A stretch of DNA of 43,989 nucleotides from Lachnospiraceae bacterium. Lineage in GTDB: Bacteria > Bacillota > Clostridia > Lachnospirales > Lachnospiraceae. A program made the position numbers and the translations under genes. The stretch spans positions 1 to 43,989 of the forward strand of contig JAUNWX010000017.1 of NCBI GenBank assembly GCA_030540075.1, written 5' to 3'. Below the pieces are notes generated by a model that was not told where the DNA came from, ran no database searches, and worked only from the letters and a program-made list of their open reading frames with translations. Positions within the stretch are counted from its first letter, which is position 1. The number at the start of each line of letters is the position of its first letter. This document shows positions 17,601 to 25,867 of this stretch, piece after piece.

Positions 17601-18080
17601 TTTCAGCTCGATCACACAGAGCGGCAGACCATTCACGAACAGCAGCACATCCGGTCTACGCGTTTCCTTCTGTCCGTTATTCGTGTACTCGACAGAAAAC
17701 TGATTCACCACTCGGAAGATATTATTTTCCGGGCACTCGAAGTCAATGAGCGGCACCATCTGGGCCATCCCATTCTGAGCTGTGAACTGGATACCATCCA
17801 CCATCCAGCCATATACCCTGTGTAAGGTTGCAAAATCACTTTCCGTACCCACGAGACGCACCGTATCGTAAATCTGCGTTACCTCGTCTGCCGTTAGATT
17901 CGGGCTGGTCTTCCTGACGAAATTTCGGAAATCATCTGCAATCAGTACATCCCGTCTGGTCTTTCGATTCACCTTCGTCCCCAGTGTATATTCCCAGCCC
18001 ACCTTCTCCAGGAATCCGATGAAGGCATACTCATACTCTGATTCACAGTAGTGACCATAATAATCTTTTAAACGAGCCAT
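14661..18080 (-). CDS. hsdR: Type I restriction enzyme R subunit (HsdR)
   Basis: A 1139-residue restriction and translocase subunit. The N-terminal PD-(D/E)xK nuclease core is visible as RRPDVLLFVN with downstream CVIELKN. It is followed by a superfamily 2 helicase motor with Walker A GATGCGKTY, DEAH box SDEAHRTQ and motif III GFTGTPI. Helicase motifs V/VI lie around DMWITGFDVP and TISRVNRKYPGK. The C-terminus is helical. With HsdM and HsdS it cuts unmethylated DNA after ATP-driven translocation. It starts 3 bp after hsdS with GGAGG inside the hsdS tail. Base composition is visibly lower in GC than the flanking housekeeping genes, as expected for an acquired system. No disruption is seen. Confidence 0.96.
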   Translation of the reverse strand: MARLKDYYGHYCESEYEYAFIGFLEKVGWEYTLGTKVNRKTRRDVLIADDFRNFVRKTSPNLTADEVTQIYDTVRLVGTESDFATLHRVYGWMVDGIQFTAQNGMAQMVPLIDFECPENNIFRVVNQFSVEYTNNGQKETRRPDVLLFVNGLPLCVIELKNPADDKATIYDAWEQINIRYWRDIPHLLHYCPLACISDGVKTRLGTVRTPYEHFYAWRRVNEEDTVSTLPFEEAETMIHGVYAPARFLEIFRDYIYFQDSIYDRNEVEIVCRYPQFFATRLLKQSIVRSVQSRSGKGGTYFGATGCGKTYTMVFLARQLALRCTDIPEIGSPTIILIVDRDELQKQGARLFEKSTEYLNLGDVAVVKNRAELRQELGARQSGGFYICTIQKFCDREDDKIGLINDRSNIICFSDEAHRTQLEHSKKIQFSKDADENMRAMVSKPYAKVLKEAFPKATFVGFTGTPIQETYQTFGDEIDRYTMDQAVADGLTVSIKYHPRIARVLLDKEKVKKIERYYERCAQDGATREDMEASKEAMSSMEMILGEPSRLERLAVDIHDHYLASCDADPDRVQKAMITCSNRKIAYALLQKFKEKYPEWFIEKKAPDGAAVTEEELRGLKPMPFIAMVSSVGSNDEKEMYEYLGGVKNDKRSEEMDATFKQEKSNFHIVIVVDMWITGFDVPCLTYLYNDKPLKKHLLIQTISRVNRKYPGKAYGMVVDYIGIRDNMREAMKMYGGDTSVAPTKDDVEQATSVFREELEILKRLFVGYDLSPFLNPNCEPMERYKLLSKAAEYVFISTEELASEGKKGTKTVSFKTYFLKTVKRMRSAYDICQPSGELSEEESALAQCFMAIAGFVRKMSGTSEVDADTMNRVVSKMVEEALKYNQVESVLESGEEEDLFSLEFFEKLSDVRMPATKLELLVKMLRKQITEYGRVNQVAAKSFQEMLEKTIEEYHERRKHLSAEETGETQERASEDIVKAATEQALKILRQMNESRESFRKIGLTFEEKAFYDILMSLRDQYNFEYGEDREVDGVIINEKCKKLAQKVKEVIDTQSSFTDWLNNQNVRNQLKFDIKVCLVTNGYPPQYSPEVFKKVMEQVENYEEFSDDKPKNVVNINYHAIPDYTQREVAQGKNTKKY

Positions 18081-18083
18081 AAA

Positions 18084-19229
18084 CTATGCCTCCTTCACAC
18101 GCCTCGCTTCCTCGATGGAACCCTGGATGAGGATCGGACAGATATCCTTCATCTGTGCTTTCAATCTTTCATTGATCGACTTACGCGTGTTGTATGCATG
18201 ATAAATATTCACGATATCCTGCTGAATCCGGATATCCGGGATCGGGATGCGAACATCACACATCTCACTCCAGTCAAATGTTTCTCGTGCACTGCCCCAT
18301 GAGTTAAATCTGGAATATCTATTAAACTCATCACGTCCAAATAACATGGACAGATATTCTGGAAGCAGGACGCTCGTATCATTGACTTTAAAGACAATAT
18401 AGGACGAAGAACAGATATACGTATCATCACTATCATTTCTTGCTAGTGAGATTTTTCCACCATTACGCGAAGTGACACTCACGTAAGCAAACTCATCTGG
18501 TTTTACAAGCGCATAAGGTTTTAACGATACACCATCCATATTGGCTTTCGTATCCATGAAGCGTTTCTCGTTCGAAATACCTCGTACTGAATCCACTCCA
18601 TATTTTAAATCCTCATTCTTCGTATCACATAACGAGATGAAATCTCCAAGTTTTTTCAACTCCAGCTTATTTCTCAACTCGTCGATATACGCATCACAAG
18701 TCAGCTTTAAATCCTCCAGCCCATGCTCATAGCTTTTCTGATTCTCAAGCATTGCGTTGTAGACATTGACATATTTCTGCTGGATGCCGATAGGCGGAAG
18801 GTCAATTTTAATGTCGCACATCTCTTCCCAACTAAATGTTTCACGAGCACTGCCCCAAGAATTAAAGCGTGAAAATCTGTCAAATTCAGGTCGCTTGAAA
18901 TACATAAAAAGATAATCGGTTAGGAGTTTATTTGTATCGCGCACTCTAAAAACACTGTAGGATGATGAAACTATATATGTATCACAGGTATCATTATGTG
19001 CAATAGTGATTTTTTCGCCATTTCGTGATGTTACCGTAACATAAGCAAAATCGTTCTGTTTCACCAGTTTATATGGCCTTAATGATACACCGTTCATGTC
19101 AGCCTTTGTTTCTATAAAAACCTTTTGAATAGATATTCCCTTCACATCATTAATCGTATAGATCAAGTTATCATTCCGCTCATCACACTGTTCTATCAGC
19201 GCGCCTAATTTATACTCACTCAATTCCAT
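18084..19229 (-). CDS. hsdS: Type I specificity subunit (HsdS) with two near-duplicate recognition domains
   Basis: A 381-residue HsdS made of two target-recognition domains (about 10-150 and 190-340), each followed by a conserved helix (central helix about 155-190, C-terminal about 345-375). The two domains are homologous over nearly their whole length; a hand alignment gives about 60% identity, including the exact shared block SRFNSWGSARETF. Most type I S subunits have two unrelated domains that read different half-sites. Here both halves should read similar sequences, which predicts a symmetric or near-symmetric bipartite target. The start overlaps the end of hsdM by 14 bp. Confidence 0.93.
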   Translation of the reverse strand: MELSEYKLGALIEQCDERNDNLIYTINDVKGISIQKVFIETKADMNGVSLRPYKLVKQNDFAYVTVTSRNGEKITIAHNDTCDTYIVSSSYSVFRVRDTNKLLTDYLFMYFKRPEFDRFSRFNSWGSARETFSWEEMCDIKIDLPPIGIQQKYVNVYNAMLENQKSYEHGLEDLKLTCDAYIDELRNKLELKKLGDFISLCDTKNEDLKYGVDSVRGISNEKRFMDTKANMDGVSLKPYALVKPDEFAYVSVTSRNGGKISLARNDSDDTYICSSSYIVFKVNDTSVLLPEYLSMLFGRDEFNRYSRFNSWGSARETFDWSEMCDVRIPIPDIRIQQDIVNIYHAYNTRKSINERLKAQMKDICPILIQGSIEEARRVKEA

Positions 19230-20823
19230 ACCCTATTCCCTTAAATGCATCTTCCAACATCTGCTGGGACTTCTTTTCCTGCTTCATGATGTCCTGCATT
19301 TCCTTCCGGATGCGGGTCATCTCCTTCTCATAGTCGATTTCCAGGTCGTGATCGATGAACTCGATGTATTTACTCGGTGTCAGCGCCCAGCCATTACGTT
19401 CGATTTCTTCGATGCCCACACTGCGGTACAGCTCCGGCACTTCATACTTCGTCCCATCGGTCCCTTCACTCTGCCAGGTATGATAAATCGCCGTGGCACG
19501 TTCGATCTGCTTCTCGTCCAGGCGTACCTTCTTTTTACTTTCTCCCTTTACCGGATTTTCAGTCCATGTACGCAGATCCATAAAAAGAATCTCGTGCTCG
19601 CGGTTACGAAGTGTTCGGTCGTGATATCTGCCACCCTTCTTATTCTGATTCAGAATCCAGAGGGTTACGCTGATATCTGTCGTGATAAATAATTCTCGCG
19701 GCAAAACGATGATGGCCTCGACCTTATCATTTTCAATCAGCTTTTTACGGATGTTCACTGTATCCTCATCATTCAATGCACCATTGGCAAGCAGGAAGCC
19801 TGCCACACCGTCCGATGGCTTCAGATGATAGAGCATGTGCAGAATCCAGGCATAGTTTGCATTGCCGTCAGGCGGAGTCTCATAATCTGCCCAGCGCGCG
19901 TCATTCTTTAACTCGCTGTCATACCAGCCCTTCAGATTAAAAGGCGGATTCGCCATGATATAGTTGAAATACAGCCCCTTGTGCAGGTCATGTGTAAAGG
20001 ACGAGTCATTAGTCGGCCCCAGGTTATGGCTGATGCCGCGTAACGCAAGATTCATTTTCGCCAGTCGATACGTGGTCGGGTCCTTTTCCTGTCCATAGAC
20101 ATTGATGCCATTTAGATTTCCCTGCTTCGATTTCACCAGCGCTGCACTTTGAATAAACATACCTCCAGAGCCGCAGCACGGATCGTAAAGTGTGCCATCG
20201 TATGGCTCGATCATTTCCGCAATCAGCCGAACCGCATCATGTGGTGTGTAGAATTCTCCCTCTTCCTTGGTGGAGTTTACAGCAAACTCCTTCAGGAAAT
20301 ACTCATATACTCGACCGATCAGATCCTTCTCTTCACCGAAGGTCTTGTGGCTGATTTTATTGACTTCATCCACGATTTTCTTCATATCATTGCCCGCGAG
20401 ATTACGCGTGGTGAAGGTACCCTTGATGAAGCAGCCTTTTAACTGCGGATCCTCTTCTTCGAGTCTCGCCAATGCTGTATCGAGCGCAACATTCATCTTC
20501 GTCGCCGGTGTATTGATGATGGTCGACCATCTGGACTCTGGTGGCAGATTATAGGTTCCATCTGTAAATGATGCATCATCAAAAAATGCCGCACGAATAT
20601 TCTCGTCATCCGGATTCAATCCCTGCTTTATGAGCTTCTGTCGAAGCGCCTCTATTCCATCCTCATATTTTTCGCCGATAAACCGAAGAAATACCAGCGT
20701 GAGCATCATATCTCTCTTCTCGAAAAACGAGCCGGAGTTTCGCGCCGCACGTAAATAATCTCTACAGTTAAATAAGATGCTGTCTAAGTTCAATGCTTTT
20801 TCAGCCGTTTTCTTCTTCGCCAT
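19216..20823 (-). CDS. hsdM: Type I DNA methyltransferase subunit (HsdM)
   Basis: A 535-residue N6-adenine methyltransferase. The N-terminal helical HsdM domain leads to the SAM-binding motif I DPCCGSGGMF and the catalytic motif IV NPPF (IMANPPFNLKGW). The C-terminus has coiled-coil character (KEMTRIRKEMQDIMKQEKKSQQ) for contact with HsdS. It is the first gene of the hsdM-hsdS-hsdR operon. AAAGGA lies ahead of the ATG. The methylase protects host DNA and is needed with HsdS for recognition. Confidence 0.96.
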   Translation of the reverse strand: MAKKKTAEKALNLDSILFNCRDYLRAARNSGSFFEKRDMMLTLVFLRFIGEKYEDGIEALRQKLIKQGLNPDDENIRAAFFDDASFTDGTYNLPPESRWSTIINTPATKMNVALDTALARLEEEDPQLKGCFIKGTFTTRNLAGNDMKKIVDEVNKISHKTFGEEKDLIGRVYEYFLKEFAVNSTKEEGEFYTPHDAVRLIAEMIEPYDGTLYDPCCGSGGMFIQSAALVKSKQGNLNGINVYGQEKDPTTYRLAKMNLALRGISHNLGPTNDSSFTHDLHKGLYFNYIMANPPFNLKGWYDSELKNDARWADYETPPDGNANYAWILHMLYHLKPSDGVAGFLLANGALNDEDTVNIRKKLIENDKVEAIIVLPRELFITTDISVTLWILNQNKKGGRYHDRTLRNREHEILFMDLRTWTENPVKGESKKKVRLDEKQIERATAIYHTWQSEGTDGTKYEVPELYRSVGIEEIERNGWALTPSKYIEFIDHDLEIDYEKEMTRIRKEMQDIMKQEKKSQQMLEDAFKGIGYGIE

Positions 20824-20860
20824 AATAAATGTAATCCTTTAATTTTTACCTTTTAGACAA

Positions 20861-20886
20861 ATTATAGCACGTCACTTCCGCTCAGG
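20861..20886 (-). promoter_or_regulatory. Promoter of the hsd operon
   Basis: Extended -10 TGC-TATAAT on the minus strand (TATAAT at 20861-20866), without a good -35. The leader is about 35 nt. Confidence 0.55.
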
Positions 20887-21345
20887 CATTACTCCGCTCG
20901 CCGATGCAGGGCGATGCAGGGCGAAAAATGCCCGAATACCTAAGTTACAGTTCAACTCGCACTTCGCTCTCTTAGGGAGTTTGAGGCTGCGTCTCATTCA
21001 CCCATGAAATCCGTGGATACCTGCACGTTATAATCCTGCCCATGCTGTATCTTTTTGGATGTTTTGTATGATGATGACTGGGCAGTCTGAGAAAAATGCT
21101 GCATCATCTGGGCAGAATTCTTCACTGATGCCAACAACGAGCTTCTATTCCTCTTGATTTTTGTTGGCATCAGCTTCATTTTCAGCCGTTTTGATACAGC
21201 ATCATGGCCTCCAAATCCCCACTTACCGTTAGCATCAGAGCAGTTTTTCGCTGTTTTGATACAGCATCACCCGCTCGAGCTAGGACAAGCAGGAATCGCA
21301 GCAAGCCAAAACGCCAGATGGTGGCTATCACCTGCTTGAAATAAA
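20887..21345. other. Repeat-rich non-coding region
   Basis: About 460 bp without a convincing gene. It holds a 10-bp tandem duplication (GCGATGCAGG, about 20903-20922), the inverted pair CCTAAG/CTTAGG (about 20939-20976), and two direct copies of GTTTTGATACAGCATCA (about 21187 and 21257). The second of these leads into the dispersed repeat that follows, and a similar GATACAGCAT stands beside the copy at 32.6 kb. A 61-codon minus-strand frame (20994-21179) lacks a ribosome binding site and is not accepted as a gene. Confidence 0.5.
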
Positions 21346-21469
21346 GCAGGCGGCGATTTTTTGTTTGCCTGCATGGGGCGGGACCCATATGTAAGTAGAT
21401 AAAAGATGTACCCTGGGGGGTGGGCAGGCAAACCAAAAAGAGACGCCTGGTATGGACATCCTTGAAAAT
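21346..21469 (+). repeat. Dispersed palindromic repeat (GTTTGCCTGC family), copy A
   Basis: A block of about 124 bp with inner inverted ends GTTTGCCTGC (21363-21372) and GCAGGCAAAC (21424-21433) and an outer pair CAGGCG/CGCCTG. The centre reads ATATGTAAGTAGATAAA. An inverted near-full copy lies at 32596-32716 and a decayed copy at 33391-33466. It resembles a MITE or REP-type element with no coding capacity. Confidence 0.8.
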
Positions 21470-21629
21470 CCGCCGAGCCCAGACTTAATATGGCTGATTG
21501 TTACATTCATAAAAATATCGTAAGAATCGGTAAGCTTCTCTCTATAGCATTTTCCGTTCGGATTCGTTAACATAGAGATAGTTAACTTCGCGGGAGGTGT
21601 GTTCCCGGGAGTTTTGAGAGGGTGGATAT

Positions 21630-22826
21630 ATGAGAAAGAGTATGAAGAAGTATCTGGCGGCGGTTGTGGCGATGAGCGCGCTGCTGCAGCTGACCGCTTA
21701 TGCGGGGCCTGGATTTTCGGCGAGTGCCTCACGGGAGGCCGCGGCGGCGGCAAACACGCAGTATGAGGCGATGTACGGGGCGCAGGTGACGGTGCCGCTC
21801 ACGCCGGGGCCGACGGTTCCAGCACAGAGCGCCAATGCTGACGCTCAGATGGCCGCCCAGCAGGCAGCTCAAGCGGCGGCAGCCCAGCAGGCAGCGGCCC
21901 AGCAGGCGGCAGCTCAACAGGCGGCGGCTCAGAAAGCGGCGCAGCAGAAAGCGCAGGCGGCAGCGAAGGCGCAGAACAGTAAGGGCTCCGGTGGTGCTTC
22001 CATCGACATGAACGCCATCAATCAGAATACCGTATCCCCGGCGGAGGCCATGGTCATCGGCCAGAAGCTCGCCACCGTGAACGGCATGAGCGTCACCTAC
22101 CAGATGCCGAATAAGCAGACGGAGGTCCTCGATGGTCTGACGATCGCGTCCTGGGTCAACGGCAGCAAGGGCCTGACCGTATCCGTCGATGCGGCGAAGG
22201 TGGCCGACTACGTGCAGGGGCTCCGAAATAAATATGATACCCCGACCGGTACACAGACCTGGCAGAGTGCGGATGGCACGACGAAGTCCATCAAGACGAA
22301 TTATGGCTGGCACATCGATCAGACGAAGGAAACCGAAGCTCTGATTGCGAACATCCAGAGTCTTCAGTCCGTAACCCGCGAGCCGGTCTACTCGTCCCGC
22401 GCCGCACAGACTGCGATGCCGCAGTGGGGAAAGACCTTCGTGGAAATCGATATCTCCTCCCAGCATGTCTACTTCTATCAGGATGGCAACTGTGTCTGGG
22501 ACAGCAAGTGCGTGACCGGTACCGCGACGGATCCGGACCGTGCCACCCCGACCGGTGTCTTCGCGCTCAAATACAAGCAGCGCGACCGTGTCCTCCGCGG
22601 ACGCATCAATCCGCAGACCGGCAAGCCGAGCTATGAATCTCCGGTCGCCTACTGGATGCCGTTCAACGGCAACATCGGCCTTCATGACGCGAACTGGCGC
22701 TCCAGCTTCGGCGGAAATATCTACCTGAAGAGCGGCAGCCACGGCTGCATCAACCTGCCACCGAAGAACGCGAAGACGCTCTACGAGCTCATCACGCCGG
22801 GCACCGTCATCGTGGTATGTGACTGA
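21630..22826 (+). CDS. Secreted L,D-transpeptidase (YkuD) with Gln/Ala-rich spacer
   Basis: A 398-residue exported enzyme. Signal peptide 1 to about 25 (MRKSMKKYL, then a hydrophobic core ending in AYA). A low-complexity Ala/Gln/Lys spacer lies at about 60-120, followed by a domain of the kind often found ahead of YkuD (about 130-250). The C-terminal catalytic YkuD domain (about 272-398) has GLHDANW and the nucleophile motif SHGCINLPP. These enzymes make 3-3 peptidoglycan cross-links or attach proteins to peptidoglycan outside the membrane. The spacer consists of near-repeats of AAAQQ and probably varies in length between strains. GAGGGTGG precedes the ATG. Confidence 0.93.
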   Translation: MRKSMKKYLAAVVAMSALLQLTAYAGPGFSASASREAAAAANTQYEAMYGAQVTVPLTPGPTVPAQSANADAQMAAQQAAQAAAAQQAAAQQAAAQQAAAQKAAQQKAQAAAKAQNSKGSGGASIDMNAINQNTVSPAEAMVIGQKLATVNGMSVTYQMPNKQTEVLDGLTIASWVNGSKGLTVSVDAAKVADYVQGLRNKYDTPTGTQTWQSADGTTKSIKTNYGWHIDQTKETEALIANIQSLQSVTREPVYSSRAAQTAMPQWGKTFVEIDISSQHVYFYQDGNCVWDSKCVTGTATDPDRATPTGVFALKYKQRDRVLRGRINPQTGKPSYESPVAYWMPFNGNIGLHDANWRSSFGGNIYLKSGSHGCINLPPKNAKTLYELITPGTVIVVCD

Positions 22827-22907
22827 CGAAAGGCCGGAGACATTGACCAAAGCCAGCGTGTTTTCTGCTTTCAGAGCCCCATACAAAGATTTGAATCATC
22901 CTTGCCA

Positions 22908-22960
22908 GAAAGGCCGGCCCGTATCAACGAAGATTAGTTAAGCGGTCCGGCCTTACTTTT
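22908..22960. terminator. Terminator overlapping the end of the AAA/DUF4143 gene
   Basis: The stem AAGGCCGG/CCGGCCTT is followed by ACTTTT on the plus strand. Its right arm overlaps the stop codon of the convergent ATPase gene. Confidence 0.7.
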
Positions 22961-24248
22961 CCAGTATCTGCGGATCCAGAAGGAAGTCATAAATATTCAC
23001 AGTCAGGATACCATACTCATCGTAATATGGCTGAACGATGTCTTTGGTAACAACGATTTTCTTGAAAGAATCATCAATCTTTCTGAACGGTCTGATTTCC
23101 TGAGTGCGCTTTGCTTCATCTGGCAGCGAGTATGCAGACTGGATATAGTATCTGAGGGAACCAAGATTGCATACAAAATCAACCTCAAGTTGTTTGCGAA
23201 TAACTTTACCGTCCTGATCACGATCTGCAATGGGGATTACACCTACATCCACACTGTAGCCACGCATACGAAGTTCATTATAAATTACGTTCTCCATAGA
23301 ATGGGTTTGTTCAAACTGGCGGAAATTGATTCTTGCATTGCGAAGTCCAAGATCGGAAAAATAGTATTTCTTTGGAGTTTCGATATAATCCTTTCCTTTA
23401 ATGTCATATCTTTGTGCTGATTCAATCAGGAAAGAATCCTCAAAACAATCCAGATATTTCTTAATGGTAGCGGAAGTAATTCTGGATTTCTTAACCGTCT
23501 TAAAAGTATTCTTCAATTTTTCCGGATTGGTCAGTGAACCAATGGCAGAGGAAAGAATGTTCAAAAGGTCTTCCAGTTCTCCAATGTTCTTCACTCGGTT
23601 ACGCTTGATAATATCTCGAAGATAAATTTCATTGAACAGATTCTGTAATACAACTGCCTTCTCGTTTGCTCCCTCGCGAAGAACAACCAGAGGGATACCT
23701 CCATATAGCATATATTCAGATAATCCCATGTATTTATCACCGTTATAAATGGTCATAAACTCGGCAAAGCTCAGAGGATACATATGAACCTCGTCGCCAC
23801 GACCGGCGAACTCGGTGGCAATGTCTTTGGACAGGAGCTTTGCATTACTTCCAGTCACAAATACATCCATATTATCTTTGCGCAGATAACCATTCAGAAC
23901 AGCCTCAAAGCAATCCAACATCTGAATTTCATCAAGAAGCAGATAATACATTCCTTCGTCTACGACTTTGGAATGGATATATGCCATGAACTTTTCGGGT
24001 TCAACTCCACGCTTTTCCTTTTCAATCTGAATCAGGCTTTCGCCAATCAGATAAAGATCATCTGCTGAGTCAAAGGCAAAGCGAATGATGTGGTCATCAT
24101 CGACTCCGTTTTCCAGTAGGTGATGATAAAACAGATTATTCAATAAATAGGATTTGCCACATCGACGAATACCGGTAATTACCTTAATCAGTCCATTGTT
24201 TTTTCTTTTTATCAACTTATCCAAATAAAAATCTCTGCGTATCTCCAT
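22953..24248 (-). CDS. AAA ATPase with C-terminal DUF4143 domain
   Basis: A 431-residue protein of the common AAA_14-DUF4143 architecture: Walker A GIRRCGKSY (about 26-34), Walker B YLLLDEIQ, sensor region VFVTGSNAKLLS, then a winged-helix/DUF4143 segment with a nuclease-like core (QLEVDFVCN). The function of the family is not established; copies are mobile and variable between strains. The gene is clearly more AT-rich than its neighbours, suggesting transfer. AAGGAG precedes the ATG. Two near-identical palindromic boxes lie upstream. Confidence 0.85.
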   Translation of the reverse strand: MEIRRDFYLDKLIKRKNNGLIKVITGIRRCGKSYLLNNLFYHHLLENGVDDDHIIRFAFDSADDLYLIGESLIQIEKEKRGVEPEKFMAYIHSKVVDEGMYYLLLDEIQMLDCFEAVLNGYLRKDNMDVFVTGSNAKLLSKDIATEFAGRGDEVHMYPLSFAEFMTIYNGDKYMGLSEYMLYGGIPLVVLREGANEKAVVLQNLFNEIYLRDIIKRNRVKNIGELEDLLNILSSAIGSLTNPEKLKNTFKTVKKSRITSATIKKYLDCFEDSFLIESAQRYDIKGKDYIETPKKYYFSDLGLRNARINFRQFEQTHSMENVIYNELRMRGYSVDVGVIPIADRDQDGKVIRKQLEVDFVCNLGSLRYYIQSAYSLPDEAKRTQEIRPFRKIDDSFKKIVVTKDIVQPYYDEYGILTVNIYDFLLDPQILEK

Positions 24249-24270
24249 ATCAAAGTCTCCTTACGAAAGA

Positions 24271-24383
24271 TTTTTGCAACATGTTGCACTTTTCTATTTT
24301 ATTATGTCCAGATAGACTTCAAAAATCAATATGGCAGCAAGAAATCAGAATAGATTTTTGTAACTTGTTGCATTTTTCTATTC
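24271..24383. repeat. Duplicated palindromic box upstream of the AAA/DUF4143 gene
   Basis: Two direct copies of about 29 bp begin at 24271 and 24355, 84 bp apart, each shaped TTTTTG-AAC-TGTTGCA followed by TTTTCTATT. The first contains the perfect palindrome GCAACATGTTGC; the second differs at two positions in the left arm. They look like paired operator sites or the ends of a small inserted module. Confidence 0.6.
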
Positions 24384-24547
24384 TACAATCACATTATATG
24401 CTGATGAGGTCGATGCGAACAGGTCGGTCATGGGTTGAACACTTCGCCACCCAGGCGTGCAACAACGCTTTTTTCGGCCCGAATATATTATTTCGTCCGA
24501 TTTATGGGGTCAGAAATCGATAATTATCATACATTTGCCTCCTCACC
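24384..24547. other. Spacer between the AAA gene and the symporter
   Basis: No gene is seen. It contains a weak hairpin around GGCGTGCAACAACGC followed by TTTTTTC (about 24454-24476), which could terminate plus-strand transcription. Confidence 0.35.
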
Positions 24548-24576
24548 TTGCCTTTATCGCTTTAAAGTGCTATAAC
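24548..24576 (+). promoter_or_regulatory. Promoter of the symporter operon
   Basis: TTGCCT (24548-24553), 17 bp, extended -10 TGC-TATAAC (24571-24576). The leader is about 40 nt, ending in AAAGGGGA. Confidence 0.65.
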
Positions 24577-24622
24577 GATAGCTGTTTACTATCTTTCAGC
24601 CATAAGTGGAAAGGGGAAAATT

Positions 24623-25867
24623 ATGAGTACTGAAAAGCAGAGTAAGTGGGAAGCCTACAAGCAGCCGGTGATTCTGATCGCCTGTGTGCTGGTGGGTGCG
24701 GTTCTCGGCATCGTGCTGGGCGACAAGGCAGCGTTTCTATATCCGATCGGTCAGATCTGGCTGAACATGCTCTTCGTTCTTCTGGTGCCGCTGATTTTCT
24801 TTTCGATTTCGAGCTCCATCGCCGCCATCGGAGATACGCGCCGTGTCGGAAAGCTGCTGATCATGACGATCGCGATGTTCATCATCACCGCTGCGATTGC
24901 GGGTGCCATCATGTTCATCGTCACGGCGATCTTCAAGCCGGACACCAGCATCACGATCGAGACGACGAGTGCCGCCGTCGAGAGCGCAGAGCAATCCATC
25001 GGTGACCAGATCGTCAATACCTTCACTGTCAGTGACTTCCCGGATGTCATCACCCGTGCACACATCCTGCCGCTCATCGTATTCACCGTTTTCTTCGGTA
25101 TGACCGTATCAACCCTCGGTGAGAAGGGCCGTGCCGTTTCCGAGTGGCTCGCGAACATGTCCACCGTGTTCTACCAGATGGTCAACATCCTCATGAAGTT
25201 CGCACCGATCGGCCTCGCCTGCTATTTCGCAAACCTGACCGGTACCTACGGCCCGGAGCTTCTCGCCTCCTACGGTCGCGGCCTGCTCATCTACTATCCG
25301 ACGATGTTTGCGTACTTCTTCATCTTCCTCGGCCTCTATGCCTTCGTAGCTGCCGGACGCTGGGGCGTACAGCATTTCTTTAAAGAAATTTTCGTGCCGG
25401 CCCTGACCGCGCTCGGTACCCGTTCCTCGGCCGCCGCGCTGCCGCTTCAGCTTCGTGCCTGCGACAACATGAACGTGCCGCGTGAGGTCTCCTCGGTCGT
25501 ATGCCCGATGGGTGCGACGATGCACATGGATGGTGCCTGCCTCGCGACGGTCTATGAGATCGTGCTCTGCTGCGCGCTCTTCAATCATCCGCTGAACGGC
25601 CTCGGTGACTATGCGTATGCACTGGTCATCGCCGTCGCCGCTTCCATCGCCGTTTCTTCCGTACCGGGCGGTGGCGCTGCCATGGAGACCATGCTGATCT
25701 CGAGCTTCGGCTTCCCGAGTGCGGCACTGCCGATCCTCATCATGATGACCCAGCTCTTCGACCCGGGCTGCACCCTCGTCAACTCCTGCGGTGACACCGT
25801 CGCATCCATGATGGTCAGCCGCTTCCTGTATGGTAAGGACTGGTATAAGAAGACGCCGGAGGTTTAA
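24623..25867 (+). CDS. Dicarboxylate/amino acid:cation symporter (DAACS family)
   Basis: A 414-residue inner-membrane carrier with about eight transmembrane helices and two re-entrant loops. Family signatures are the serine-rich hairpin ALGTRSSAAALPL and MGATMHMDGACLATVYEI, the counterpart of the PxGATxNMDG motif in helix 7. A C-terminal VNSCGDTVASMMVSR segment corresponds to the substrate-binding helix 8. It imports C4-dicarboxylates or acidic or neutral amino acids with Na+ or H+. The alpha/beta hydrolase gene follows with no gap, so the two are co-expressed. Confidence 0.92.
   Translation: MSTEKQSKWEAYKQPVILIACVLVGAVLGIVLGDKAAFLYPIGQIWLNMLFVLLVPLIFFSISSSIAAIGDTRRVGKLLIMTIAMFIITAAIAGAIMFIVTAIFKPDTSITIETTSAAVESAEQSIGDQIVNTFTVSDFPDVITRAHILPLIVFTVFFGMTVSTLGEKGRAVSEWLANMSTVFYQMVNILMKFAPIGLACYFANLTGTYGPELLASYGRGLLIYYPTMFAYFFIFLGLYAFVAAGRWGVQHFFKEIFVPALTALGTRSSAAALPLQLRACDNMNVPREVSSVVCPMGATMHMDGACLATVYEIVLCCALFNHPLNGLGDYAYALVIAVAASIAVSSVPGGGAAMETMLISSFGFPSAALPILIMMTQLFDPGCTLVNSCGDTVASMMVSRFLYGKDWYKKTPEV

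Noticed and set aside
20994-21179. Small gene of 61 codons in the repeat region
   Set aside because: No ribosome binding site, no recognisable features, and it lies within repeated non-coding sequence.
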